This document shows, piece by piece, positions 1-6,473 of a stretch of DNA of 9,303 nucleotides (within the stretch, counting starts at the first letter, position 1; the number at the start of each line of letters is the position of its first letter). Below the pieces are notes generated by a model. The model saw only the letters and a program-made list of their open reading frames with translations. It was not told the DNA's origin and did no database searches. A program made the position numbers and the translations under genes. Origin of the DNA: Opitutales bacterium (GTDB taxonomy: Bacteria; Verrucomicrobiota; Verrucomicrobiia; Opitutales; Intestinicryptomonadaceae); the NCBI GenBank assembly GCA_017526045.1, contig JAFXRX010000131.1, forward strand, positions 1 through 9,303. The letters are read 5' to 3'.

Positions 1-235
1 CGCCGCCGTTGTTGCGCAGGGCTGTCCGGATTTTTTCGGGGGCGGAGCCGAGGTTCGAGACAAGCTCGCGCAGGCTTTCGGGCGCGTCGAATTCGGGCGC
101 GCTTTCGAGGGCGGCGTTGAGGTTTGCCACGTAGTTTGCCTGGTGTTTGCCGTGGTGCAGCTTTACTGTTTCGGCGTCGATGCAGGGCTCGAGCGCGTCG
201 CAGGGGTAGGGAAGGGGGGTTAGTTCGTATTTCAT
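1..235 (-). CDS. sod: Fe/Mn superoxide dismutase, N-terminal part (3' end beyond the window)
   Basis: The enzyme converts superoxide to peroxide and oxygen in the cytoplasm, using one Fe or Mn ion. I translated the first 78 residues from an ATG at 235-233. They begin MKYELTPLPYPCDALEPCID and match the alpha-hairpin domain of the Fe/Mn-SOD family. His27 in LHHGKHQANY is the first metal ligand and Tyr35 is the second-shell tyrosine. The family's IRTALRNNGGG-like segment follows near residues 69-78, just before the usual second histidine, which is off the window. There is no signal peptide. The remaining C-terminal part, roughly 120 residues in typical family members, lies beyond the left edge. 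Metal choice cannot be read from this half. The start has no Shine-Dalgarno sequence. It lies 58 bases downstream of tadA on the same strand, so co-transcription is possible but unproven. Confidence 0.93.
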   Translation of the reverse strand, partial: MKYELTPLPYPCDALEPCIDAETVKLHHGKHQANYVANLNAALESAPEFDAPESLRELVSNLGSAPEKIRTALRNNGG

Positions 236-293
236 TGTTTTTGCGAATGTTGAGGTTAAGAATGTAAAAATAAAAGAGCAGATAAGAATTTTT

Positions 294-851
294 TTAAGAG
301 CAGAGTTCATCGTCTTGTTCGGTTGGAGTTTGGTTGTTTGAGAGTTTGCGCTTCAAAAGAAAATACGTTTTTATGAGGTTTACGCATTCGTCTTTCAAAA
401 CTAAATCGGCAACAATGGTCTTGTGGTTAAGCCCCGACATTTCGTGAAATTTCGCGGCTCCCCCCATGAAGCCCATTTTCGGGTCGGGCGCGCCGAAGAC
501 GACGCGGCTTACCCTGCCCATTACAATCGCGCCCGAGCACATCGGGCAGGGCTCTTTTGTGACGTACAAAGTCGAGCCGTTCAAGCGCCAGTCGCCGATG
601 TTTTTGGCGGCCTGGGTAATCGCCAGAATTTCGGCGTGCGCGGTGGGGTCTTGCAGGGTTTCAACCATATTGTGCGCCTGCGCCACGACATCGCCGCCGT
701 ACTCTATTACCGCGCCCACGGGGACTTCGCCCTCTTCCCACGCCTTCAAAGCCTGGTTGTATGCAAGCTTCATGAAAAACTCGTCGTCGCGGCTTAGAAA
801 CGAGTGCCTCAAAGGCTCAAACGGACATTGCGGGAAAGTTTTGTCTTTCAT
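294..851 (-). CDS. tadA: tRNA-specific adenosine deaminase TadA
   Basis: It deaminates the wobble adenosine (A34) to inosine in tRNA-Arg(ACG), which lets one tRNA read several arginine codons. The cytidine/deoxycytidylate deaminase fold is clear. GEVPVGAVI is near residues 41-49. The zinc site is HAEI, with His72 and the catalytic proton carrier Glu74, plus PCPMC, with Cys102 and Cys105. The family segment RVSRVVFGAPDPKMG follows, and LNHK (141-144) is the tRNA-recognition region. At 185 residues it is longer than the E. coli enzyme (167). The excess is about 15 extra residues before the conserved FFMKLA helix and a polar C-terminal tail. The ATG at 851 follows an A/T-rich leader without Shine-Dalgarno; an internal Met27 would remove the first helix residues, so I keep 851. 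It is divergent from infA. Confidence 0.93.
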   Translation of the reverse strand: MKDKTFPQCPFEPLRHSFLSRDDEFFMKLAYNQALKAWEEGEVPVGAVIEYGGDVVAQAHNMVETLQDPTAHAEILAITQAAKNIGDWRLNGSTLYVTKEPCPMCSGAIVMGRVSRVVFGAPDPKMGFMGGAAKFHEMSGLNHKTIVADLVLKDECVNLIKTYFLLKRKLSNNQTPTEQDDELCS

Positions 852-933
852 ATTGTTTTTAAAAAATCTTGACTATTGCCATATAAAAAACACAAATAGA
901 AAAAATTACAGCAAAAATATCAATATATTTTAA
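852..933. promoter_or_regulatory. Divergent tadA/infA intergenic promoter region
   Basis: This 82-base, strongly A/T-rich spacer must hold the starts of transcription for infA and probably for tadA. On the plus strand a candidate promoter is TTAAAA (859-864), 17 bases, then TATAAA (882-887), 47 bases before the infA start codon. A consensus-like TTGACT (869-874) is also present, but no good -10 box lies 16-18 bases downstream. No convincing promoter for tadA was found on the minus strand. This is by-eye matching only. Confidence 0.35.
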
Positions 934-1218
934 ATGGCAGACTGCGTAGAAGTAGAAGGTAAAGTTGTGTCGGTGCTTCCCGGCACAATGTTTCGTGTTG
1001 AATTGTCCAACGGGCACACTGTTCTTGCGCACATATCGGGCAAGTTGCGCAAAAACTTCATAAAGCTGACAGTTGGCGACAGGGTCAAAATGGAAATGAC
1101 CCCGCAGGATATAGAGAAGGCGCGCATCGTTTACAGAATGCGCTCAAACGAAGCCCCCGCGCGTCCGCAGGCTCCCACAAAGGGAGGCTTTGCGCCCCGC
1201 AGGCCCATGGGGCGATAG
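934..1218 (+). CDS. infA: Translation initiation factor IF-1 with a C-terminal basic tail
   Basis: IF-1 occupies the ribosomal A site on the 30S subunit and assists IF-2 and IF-3 in start-site selection. The single OB-fold domain fills residues 1-69. Family hallmarks are VEVEGKVV, MFRVELSNGH, VLAHISGKLRKNFI and GDRVKMEMTPQD, ending ARIVYRM. The usual length is about 72 residues; this one has 94. The extra C-terminal stretch of about 25 residues (SNEAPARPQAPTKGG..RRPMGR) is rich in Pro, Ala and Arg and probably disordered. The ATG at 934 follows an A/T-rich leader with no Shine-Dalgarno. The stop codon is only 12 bases before the next gene, an ABC permease. The usual ribosomal-protein neighbours of infA are absent. 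Confidence 0.95.
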   Translation: MADCVEVEGKVVSVLPGTMFRVELSNGHTVLAHISGKLRKNFIKLTVGDRVKMEMTPQDIEKARIVYRMRSNEAPARPQAPTKGGFAPRRPMGR

Positions 1219-1230
1219 CCTGGAAAAGCC

Positions 1231-2217
1231 GTGCGCAGGTTTTGGATATTTTTTATTCTCTCTTGCGCGATTTTGCTTTTGCTTGGCGCAATTTCGCTTT
1301 GCGCGGGCTCGGAGGACATCCCGCCTTCGGAGGTTTTCGGGGCTCTTTTCGGCGGCGCATCCGATGAAACTTCCCGCGACATAATTTTGGAAATCCGCCT
1401 TCCGCGCCTTGCGGCGGGCGTTTTTTGCGGCATGATGCTCGCGGGAGCGGGCGTTGCAATGCAGACTCTTTTTAAAAACCCGCTCGCAGACCCCTCGATA
1501 ACGGGCGTAAGCTCCGGAGCGGCTCTCGGGGCTGCAATCGCGATAAGCGCGGGGGCTGCGTTCGCGTTTTCGGTGCAGATTTCAGCCCTCTTTTTCGGGC
1601 TCGCGGCGACTTTCGCCATTTGGCGGCTCGGGCGGATAAACGGCAGGCTCTCGGCTTTTTCGATGCTGCTTGCGGGCATTGCAATCAACGCGTTTTGCGG
1701 GGCGATGGTCGGCTTTTTTATGTACAGCGTGCGCGAGGCGGGCGTGAAGGGCTTTGTGTTTTGGACTCTAGGCTCGCTCGAAAACTGCTCGTGGCGCGAG
1801 ATTTTTTGCGCGGCGGCCCTGGGGCTTCCGGCGTGGATTTTGCTCATGGCAAACTCGCGCGGGCTCAACATGATGATGCTCGGCTCCGACGGCGCGAGGC
1901 TTGCGGGCGCGAACGTTAATTTTTTGCAGAAGCTTTCAATCTTTTGCGCGGCCGTGATGACCGCCGCAGCCGTTGCAATGTGCGGGATAATCGGCTTTGT
2001 CGGCCTTGTCGTCCCGCATATTTGCAGGATGCTGACAAGCCCCGACAATCGCTTTCTTTTGCCGCTTTCGTCGGCGTTCGGCGCGGCATTGGTCGTGTTT
2101 GCCGACATCGCCGCAAGGCTTTACTCGCCGCTTGACACAATTCCAATCGGCGTCATAACGGCGATTTTGGGCGCGCCGTTTTTCATGTATCTTTTAAGGA
2201 GAAACGGCAATGCTTGA
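1231..2217 (+). CDS. FecCD-family ABC transporter permease (heme/siderophore/cobalamin type)
   Basis: This is an inner-membrane permease of the BtuC/FecCD/HmuU family, which moves iron complexes or corrinoids from a periplasmic binding protein into the cytoplasm. The 328 residues are mostly hydrophobic, with about nine or ten membrane segments. Family motifs appear in order: RLPR (56-59), KNPLADP (82-88), GVSSGAALGA (92-101), FWTLGSL (177-183), the coupling-helix region LGSDGARLAGAN (217-228), GFVGLVVPH (255-263), IPIG (304-307) and GAPFF (314-318). The start is GTG at 1231, 12 bases after infA; a GGAAAAG stretch just upstream is a weak ribosome site and no in-frame ATG fits. The stop overlaps the ATPase start by 8 bases. 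The substrate cannot be read from the permease. The ATPase partner resembles HmuV, so heme is the leading guess. No binding-protein gene lies nearby. Confidence 0.9.
   Translation: MRRFWIFFILSCAILLLLGAISLCAGSEDIPPSEVFGALFGGASDETSRDIILEIRLPRLAAGVFCGMMLAGAGVAMQTLFKNPLADPSITGVSSGAALGAAIAISAGAAFAFSVQISALFFGLAATFAIWRLGRINGRLSAFSMLLAGIAINAFCGAMVGFFMYSVREAGVKGFVFWTLGSLENCSWREIFCAAALGLPAWILLMANSRGLNMMMLGSDGARLAGANVNFLQKLSIFCAAVMTAAAVAMCGIIGFVGLVVPHICRMLTSPDNRFLLPLSSAFGAALVVFADIAARLYSPLDTIPIGVITAILGAPFFMYLLRRNGNA
2196..2201 (+). promoter_or_regulatory. Shine-Dalgarno site for the ABC ATPase gene
   Basis: AAGGAG lies 8 bases before the ATG at 2210, inside the last codons of the permease gene. It fixes the ATPase start and implies translational coupling across the 8-base overlap. 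It contrasts with the Shine-Dalgarno-less starts of most other genes here. Confidence 0.8.
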
Positions 2218-2986
2218 AGTCGAAAATCTGGGTTTTGCATACGGGGAGCGCGAGGTTTTAAAAAGCGTGAGCCTCAGCGTAAAAAGCGGCGAATTTGTTT
2301 CGATTTTGGGGGCGAACGGCGCGGGCAAGAGCACGCTTTTCAAGGTGGTCTGCTCGCTGTTGAAGCCGAAGTCCGGAAGCGTTAAAATTTGCGGCAAAAA
2401 TTCGGGCGAATATTCCGACATGGAGGCGGCAAAAATCCGCGCGGTGCTTGCGCAGGACTGCGAATTTAATTTCGAAAGCTCGGTTTTGGACTTCGTGCTG
2501 CTCGGCCGCTACGCCTGCGGCGGGTTCTTTTCGTCGAAAAGCGACGTCGAAATCGCGATGGCGTCCCTTGAAGCCGCGGGGCTTAAAGGCTTCGAAAAGC
2601 GCATTTTCACGCGGCTTTCGGGCGGCGAGCGGCGCAGGGCCGAGCTTGCAAGGGCCCTTTGCCAGCTCGGCGCAAAGGGCAGAAAAGGCACAATGCTTCT
2701 GCTCGACGAGCCCAATTCGAACCTCGACCCGAAAAACGCAAACTGCGCGCTCAAAGCCGCAAAAAAATTCGCCGCCGAGGGCAGCGCGGTCGTAGCGATT
2801 TTGCACGACGCGAATTTGGCGAGCCTCTACTCTGATAAAATCGCGCTGATGCACTGCGGGGAGATTTTCGCATTCGGCTCCCCGCGCGAAGTCTTGACCG
2901 CGGAAAACCTGCGCAGGGCGTACGGGGCGAATTGCAAAATTTTTGAAAGCCGAGAGGGCAGGTTTGCCATATTTCTGGAGGATTGA
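2210..2986 (+). CDS. ABC transporter ATP-binding protein, HmuV-like (heme/iron uptake)
   Basis: This is the cytoplasmic ATPase that powers the neighbouring FecCD-type permease. All ABC motifs are intact: Walker A GANGAGKST (34-42), Q-loop Gln82, signature LSGGE (136-140), Walker B LLLDEP (163-168), D-loop NLDP (171-174) and switch His199 in ILHDANLA. The length of 258 is normal. After the signature, ELARALCQL plus a short linker before Walker B, and the C-terminal pattern G.P.EVLT.ENL, resemble the heme importer ATPase HmuV more than BtuD or FepC. This is a similarity judgement made from memory, not a search. The ATG at 2210 is supported by AAGGAG. The next gene, for a P-II protein, starts 50 bases downstream with no terminator in between. 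Confidence 0.9.
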   Translation: MLEVENLGFAYGEREVLKSVSLSVKSGEFVSILGANGAGKSTLFKVVCSLLKPKSGSVKICGKNSGEYSDMEAAKIRAVLAQDCEFNFESSVLDFVLLGRYACGGFFSSKSDVEIAMASLEAAGLKGFEKRIFTRLSGGERRRAELARALCQLGAKGRKGTMLLLDEPNSNLDPKNANCALKAAKKFAAEGSAVVAILHDANLASLYSDKIALMHCGEIFAFGSPREVLTAENLRRAYGANCKIFESREGRFAIFLED

Positions 2987-3036
2987 AATTTTCGGGCTTA
3001 AAAAAGCTTGCGATTTTCCGCCGCAAATAAAAAAAT

Positions 3037-3384
3037 ATGGCAATTATGAAAATGATAAAAGCGATAATAAAACCCTTCAAGCTTGAGGAAGTCAAGGCGG
3101 GCTTGGCGGAAATCGGGGTCGAGGGGATGACCGTTACGGAAGTCAAGGGCTTCGGCCGCCAGAAGGGGCACTCTGAAATTTACCGCGGCAGCGAATACAC
3201 AAGCGAGCTGCTGCCGAAGCTCGTTTTGGATATATGCGTTCCCTCGGAGCTTGCGGAAAAGGTTGTGGAAACAATCATGAAGTCGGCAAAGACGGGCAAA
3301 ATCGGCGACGGCAAAATTTTTGTTATGCCCGTCGACGACGTAATCCGCATACGCACGGGCGAAAAGGGCTTGTCGGCTCTTTGA
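3037..3384 (+). CDS. glnB: Nitrogen regulatory protein P-II (GlnB/GlnK family)
   Basis: P-II is a trimeric cytoplasmic signal protein that binds ATP/ADP and 2-oxoglutarate and controls nitrogen enzymes, transporters and regulators. The match to E. coli GlnB is close and essentially ungapped if counted from the second Met (3046): IKPFKLEEV, GMTVTEVKGFGRQKGH, the T-loop EIYRGSEY with Tyr51 (the uridylylation site in enterobacteria), TGKIGDGKIFV for nucleotide binding, and IRIRTGEKG. The first ATG (3037) gives 115 residues and the second gives 112, the family's usual length. Neither has a Shine-Dalgarno, so the start is ambiguous. No amtB, glnA or glnD gene lies nearby, so whether it acts as GlnB or GlnK is unknown. 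It is the last gene of the plus-strand run before two terminators. Confidence 0.95.
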   Translation: MAIMKMIKAIIKPFKLEEVKAGLAEIGVEGMTVTEVKGFGRQKGHSEIYRGSEYTSELLPKLVLDICVPSELAEKVVETIMKSAKTGKIGDGKIFVMPVDDVIRIRTGEKGLSAL

Positions 3385-3403
3385 TAAAAATTTTTCTTCT
3401 TTT

Positions 3404-3435
3404 GCGCGGGGCGTTTTTTGTCCCGCGCTTTTTTT
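3404..3435 (+). terminator. Rho-independent terminator after the P-II gene
   Basis: GCGCGGG (3404-3410) pairs with CCCGCGC (3422-3428) around an 11-base loop and is followed by seven T residues (3429-3435). It begins 20 bases after the P-II stop codon, so it should end the infA-to-P-II transcript. Confidence 0.8.
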
Positions 3436-3478
3436 GCGCCGCCACAAAACTTTGGCTTGATTGCGTTGATGTTTTTGC

Positions 3479-3512
3479 AAAAAAAAGACGCTTTTTTTGG
3501 CGTCTTTTTTTT
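3479..3512. terminator. Bidirectional terminator between P-II and pyrD
   Basis: AAAAAAAAGACGC (3479-3491) and GCGTCTTTTTTTT (3500-3512) form a perfect 13-pair stem with an 8-base loop. The A tract on one side and T tract on the other make it usable in both directions. It lies 27 bases beyond the pyrD stop on the minus strand and is the second terminator for the plus-strand unit. Confidence 0.85.
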
Positions 3513-3539
3513 GATGTGCGCAAAAATTTTATCCTATTT

Positions 3540-4598
3540 TTAAAGCCATTTTGCGCCGCTTCGCCAGTAGAGGGACTTTGCGAGCTCCTTGGCAAAAAAC
3601 GGGCCCTTGAATATGAACGACGAGTAAATCTGCACAAGGCATGCCCCCGCGTCGAACATTTTCGCCGCCCTTTCGGTGTCGGAAATCCCGCCGACTGCGA
3701 TGACAGGCTTTTTCGTGTTTTTGCAGATGTAGGCGACAACTTCGCGCGACTTATCGAATATCGGGGAGCCGCTCAAGCCGCCCCTCGTTTCGTATGCCGA
3801 TTTTTCGGGGCGCGAGGTCGTCGTGTTCGTCGCCACAATCCCGCCCAAGCCCAGATTTTCGACGGTCTCTATGACGTCGTCGATTTCCCTGAAAGTCAGG
3901 TCGGGCGCGATTTTTACAAGGAAGGGGACTTTCGCCTTGCCGAATTTTTCGGCGCGCTCCGCGTCGGCGTCTTTGAGCGCGGACATTAGCCGCTCGAGGT
4001 CGCCCTTGCTTTGCAGCTTGCGCAGTTCGGGCAGGTTGGGGCAGCTTACGTTAACCGTAAAGTAGTCCGCAAAATCGGCGAGCTTGTTGTACGAAAATAT
4101 GTAGTCCTGCGCGGCGTCCTCGATGGGCGTGATTTTCGATTTTCCTATGTTTATGCCCAGCGGAACTTTTTTTGTTTTTTGGGCGCGCGACTTTGAAAGG
4201 CGCTCCGCGATTGTTTCCGCGCCGTCGTTTGGAAAGCCGCAAAAGTTTACGATAGCCTCGTCTTTGGGGTAGCGGAATATGCGCGGCTTGGGGTTGCCGG
4301 CTTGGTCGTGGCAGGTAACCGTTCCGATTTCGACGTGCCCGAAACCCAGGGCGGGCATCGCGCGCCAGACGAGCGCGTCTTTGTCAAAGCCCGCCGCCAG
4401 TCCGATTTTATTCGGGAATTTTACGCCGAAAGCTTCCGTGGGCTTTTCATCGCGGACGAGGTTGAATTTCTCCATCGCCGCGCGCAGGGGCGCGATTGCC
4501 CCGAGGCATTGCAAACCCTTTACCGCCAAGTGGTGGACTGTTTCGGGGTCTTGCCTGAAAAAAACGGGGCGGACTAATTTTTCATAAATAAAATCCAT
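3540..4598 (-). CDS. pyrD: Quinone-dependent dihydroorotate dehydrogenase (class 2) with Cys at the catalytic Ser position
   Basis: It oxidises dihydroorotate to orotate in pyrimidine synthesis, with FMN and membrane quinone. Class 2 features are the N-terminal amphipathic helix (residues 1-30, YEKLVRPVFFRQDPE), AAGFDKD (68-74), HVEIGTVT (88-95), GNPKPRIFRYP (101-111), LVKIAPDL (227-234), ATNTT (256-260), GGLSG (273-277), AVGGI (301-305) and the C-terminal YSSFIFKGP. The length of 352 is normal for class 2. Oddities: the NxSSPN motif reads NVSCPN, so the base-catalyst position is Cys186 (codon 4041-4043), as in class 1 enzymes. The usual NRMGFNN reads NFCGFPN (118-124), and the proline-rich TPRPQPGNP reads TCHDQAGNP. 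The ATG at 4598 has an A-rich leader without Shine-Dalgarno. The gene stands alone, divergent from lpxA and converging on the P-II terminators. Confidence 0.93.
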   Translation of the reverse strand: MDFIYEKLVRPVFFRQDPETVHHLAVKGLQCLGAIAPLRAAMEKFNLVRDEKPTEAFGVKFPNKIGLAAGFDKDALVWRAMPALGFGHVEIGTVTCHDQAGNPKPRIFRYPKDEAIVNFCGFPNDGAETIAERLSKSRAQKTKKVPLGINIGKSKITPIEDAAQDYIFSYNKLADFADYFTVNVSCPNLPELRKLQSKGDLERLMSALKDADAERAEKFGKAKVPFLVKIAPDLTFREIDDVIETVENLGLGGIVATNTTTSRPEKSAYETRGGLSGSPIFDKSREVVAYICKNTKKPVIAVGGISDTERAAKMFDAGACLVQIYSSFIFKGPFFAKELAKSLYWRSGAKWL

Positions 4599-4750
4599 AA
4601 GTTCGATTTTTTTTAAGACTAAGATTATGCAGGGGCGCGGGCTTCTTTCAACAATTTTTTGCGCGGGGCGATTTTTGGGGCGCAGAGAAAAATTTTTGCT
4701 TTATATTTGGAGCGCGTGGTGTATTGTTGTGTAAAAATTTATTGTATTTT

Positions 4751-5548
4751 ATGGCAAACATTCATCCGACCGCCGTCATCGGCGAAAACGCAAAAATCGA
4801 CCCCACAGCGCAAATCGGCGCGTACGCAATTATTGAGGGCGGCGCGCAAATCGGCGCAAACACCGTAGTCGAGCCCCACGCCCGAATTTGCGGCGGCGCG
4901 CGGATTGGCGCAAACTGCGCAATCTGCTCGTTCTCGACAATCGCGGGGCTTCCGCAGGATTTGCACTTCGACAAAAATCTCGAAACTTTTGTCGAAATCG
5001 GCGACGGCACGACTGTGCGCGAGGGCTCGACTGTCCACCGCGCGACTTTCGAGGGAAAGTCGACAATAGTCGGCAAAGGCTGCCTTTTGATGTCGAACAC
5101 GCACGTCGGCCACGACTGCGTTTTGGGCGACCGCGTGATTGTCGCAAACTTTACCGCGCTTGGCGGGCACGTCGTTGTCGGCGACGACGCCTTCATTTCG
5201 GGAGGCGTAATGCTGCACCAGAAAATCAGGGTCGGCTGCGGCGTAATGGTAAGCGGCAACGCCGCCTGCTCCATGGACATTCCCCCGTACGTCAACGCCT
5301 TCGAGCGCAACAATATTGCGGGCTTAAACCTAGTCGGGCTCATGCGCCGCAAGGTTTCGCGCGAGGCGATTGCCGAGCTCAAGCATCTTTACAGCTTCAT
5401 TTACGCCTCGGGCAACCCGCGCAAAAACGCAAAAGAGGCTTTTGAAAATGGCATGGCAAAGACAAAAGAGGGCGAAATTTTCGCGCGTTTCTTCTTTGAG
5501 GGAGAGGCGATAAAGCCGATATTAAGGCCGCACGCAAGGGGCGAATAA
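4751..5548 (+). CDS. lpxA: Acyl-[ACP]--UDP-N-acetylglucosamine O-acyltransferase LpxA
   Basis: It catalyses the first step of lipid A synthesis: transfer of a 3-hydroxyacyl chain from ACP to the 3-OH of UDP-GlcNAc in the cytoplasm. The N-terminal 180 residues are hexapeptide repeats forming a left-handed beta helix (HPTAVIGENAKIDPTAQIGAY and on). The catalytic site THVGHDC contains His121, equivalent to E. coli His125. GGH (138-140) and LHQKI (155-159) follow, then the VPPY-like IPPY (177-180). The C-terminal helical domain has GLMRRKVSREAI. At 265 residues it matches the E. coli length (262). The chain-length ruler position (E. coli Gly173) appears to be Gly169, which would allow a long acyl chain. 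I chose the ATG at 4751 because MANIHPTA aligns with the family start; an upstream in-frame TTG at 4724 adds nine unrelated residues. pdxA follows 11 bases later. Confidence 0.94.
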   Translation: MANIHPTAVIGENAKIDPTAQIGAYAIIEGGAQIGANTVVEPHARICGGARIGANCAICSFSTIAGLPQDLHFDKNLETFVEIGDGTTVREGSTVHRATFEGKSTIVGKGCLLMSNTHVGHDCVLGDRVIVANFTALGGHVVVGDDAFISGGVMLHQKIRVGCGVMVSGNAACSMDIPPYVNAFERNNIAGLNLVGLMRRKVSREAIAELKHLYSFIYASGNPRKNAKEAFENGMAKTKEGEIFARFFFEGEAIKPILRPHARGE

Positions 5549-5559
5549 AAAATTTTTTC

Positions 5560-6465
5560 ATGAAAAAAATCGCGCTTACAGTGGGAGACCCGTCGGGCGT
5601 CGGCCCCGAAATAATCGCGGCGTGGGCGAAGGCAAATCCGCTAGAAGCCCGCGGCGTCGAGGTTTTGGCGCACGCGCGCCTTCTGGAAAATCTGCCGGAT
5701 TTTATCGGCAAGCGCGAGATTTCTTCATGCGGGAATTTCGAGCCGGGCAAGCCATGCAGGGCGGGCGCGCAGCTTGCTTTGGACGCCTTGGAAGCCGCCG
5801 CCTTGGGTTGCATGGAGGGCAGGTATGGCGCGGTTGCGACTTGTCCCGTGAGCAAAATTTGCATGGTTGAGGTTTGCCCGAATTTCGTCGGGCAGACGGA
5901 ATTTTTCCAGCAAAAATGGGGCGGGGACGCCGTCATGAGCTTTGCGGGCTCGCGCATGATTGTAACGCTTGCAACGTGGCACATCCCTCTAAGAAATGTT
6001 CCCGACGCGATTTCAAAAGAGAACATTTCCAGGGCTGTCGAGGCTGCGGAAATTTTGGCGCGGAAAATCCGCAAAAATCCCGAGCCAAAAATCGCCCTTT
6101 GCGGGCTCAATCCGCACGCGGGCGAGGGCGGCATTTTGGGAAGCGAGGAGATAAATCTGATAAATCCGCTCGCAAAAAATCTGCAAAAAAAGCACGCGGG
6201 CTTGAGCCTTGCCCTGCCGCCCGACACGGTGTTCGACAGAATGATGCGCGGCGAGTTCGACGCGGCTGTGGCGATGTACCACGACCAGGGGCTCGCTCCT
6301 TTAAAAAGCGTCGATTTTAACAACGCCGTAAATATTTCGATGGGGCTGAAATTCGCGCGCACAAGCCCCGACCACGGCACGGCTTTCGGCATTGCGGGCA
6401 AGGGGCTTGCGAGCTTCAAGAGCCTTGAAAGCGCGCTGCGGCTCGCAAAAATTTTGGCGCAGTGA
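5560..6465 (+). CDS. pdxA: 4-hydroxythreonine-4-phosphate dehydrogenase PdxA
   Basis: It oxidises 4-phosphohydroxy-L-threonine in the deoxyxylulose-dependent pathway to pyridoxal 5'-phosphate. The start TVGDPSGVGPEI (7-18) is the family signature. Metal-ligand histidines align as His141 (TWHIPLR), His186 (GLNPHAGEGG) and His241 (AMYHDQGLAPLK). The C-terminal substrate and NAD region VNISMGL, RTSPDHGTAF (267-276) is intact. The length of 301 is slightly short against 329 in E. coli, with the loss in the N-terminal third. One residue is odd: the substrate-binding GHTEF motif reads GQTEF, with Gln112 (codon 5893-5895) where E. coli has His136. The preceding P-(H/N)-K segment reads CPVSK. The ATG at 5560 follows the A6T6 palindrome that overlaps the lpxA stop, without Shine-Dalgarno. 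The gene converges on a minus-strand gene with only 8 bases between them. Confidence 0.93.
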   Translation: MKKIALTVGDPSGVGPEIIAAWAKANPLEARGVEVLAHARLLENLPDFIGKREISSCGNFEPGKPCRAGAQLALDALEAAALGCMEGRYGAVATCPVSKICMVEVCPNFVGQTEFFQQKWGGDAVMSFAGSRMIVTLATWHIPLRNVPDAISKENISRAVEAAEILARKIRKNPEPKIALCGLNPHAGEGGILGSEEINLINPLAKNLQKKHAGLSLALPPDTVFDRMMRGEFDAAVAMYHDQGLAPLKSVDFNNAVNISMGLKFARTSPDHGTAFGIAGKGLASFKSLESALRLAKILAQ

Positions 6466-6473
6466 GCCCCGCT

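Noticed and set aside
466..933. Open frame of 155 codons on the plus strand across tadA
   Set aside because: It is antisense to the clear TadA frame and its translation shows no family features.
1131..2108. Open frame of 325 codons on the minus strand across the permease
   Set aside because: Its Ala/Pro/Ser-rich product mirrors the permease codons; the plus-strand frame has every FecCD motif.
3400..4670. 14-base direct repeat TTTTGCGCGGGGCG on both sides of pyrD (3400-3413 and 4657-4670)
   Set aside because: It is short and low in complexity; the left copy is explained by the P-II terminator, and there is no other sign of a mobile unit around pyrD.
5547..5558. A6T6 palindrome overlapping the lpxA stop as a possible terminator
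   Set aside because: It has no GC pairs or loop, and pdxA starts right after it; it is better seen as an A/T-rich initiation leader.
5397..6419. Open frame of 340 codons on the minus strand across pdxA
   Set aside because: It is antisense to PdxA, which has all metal-ligand motifs; no ribosome site or recognisable domain.
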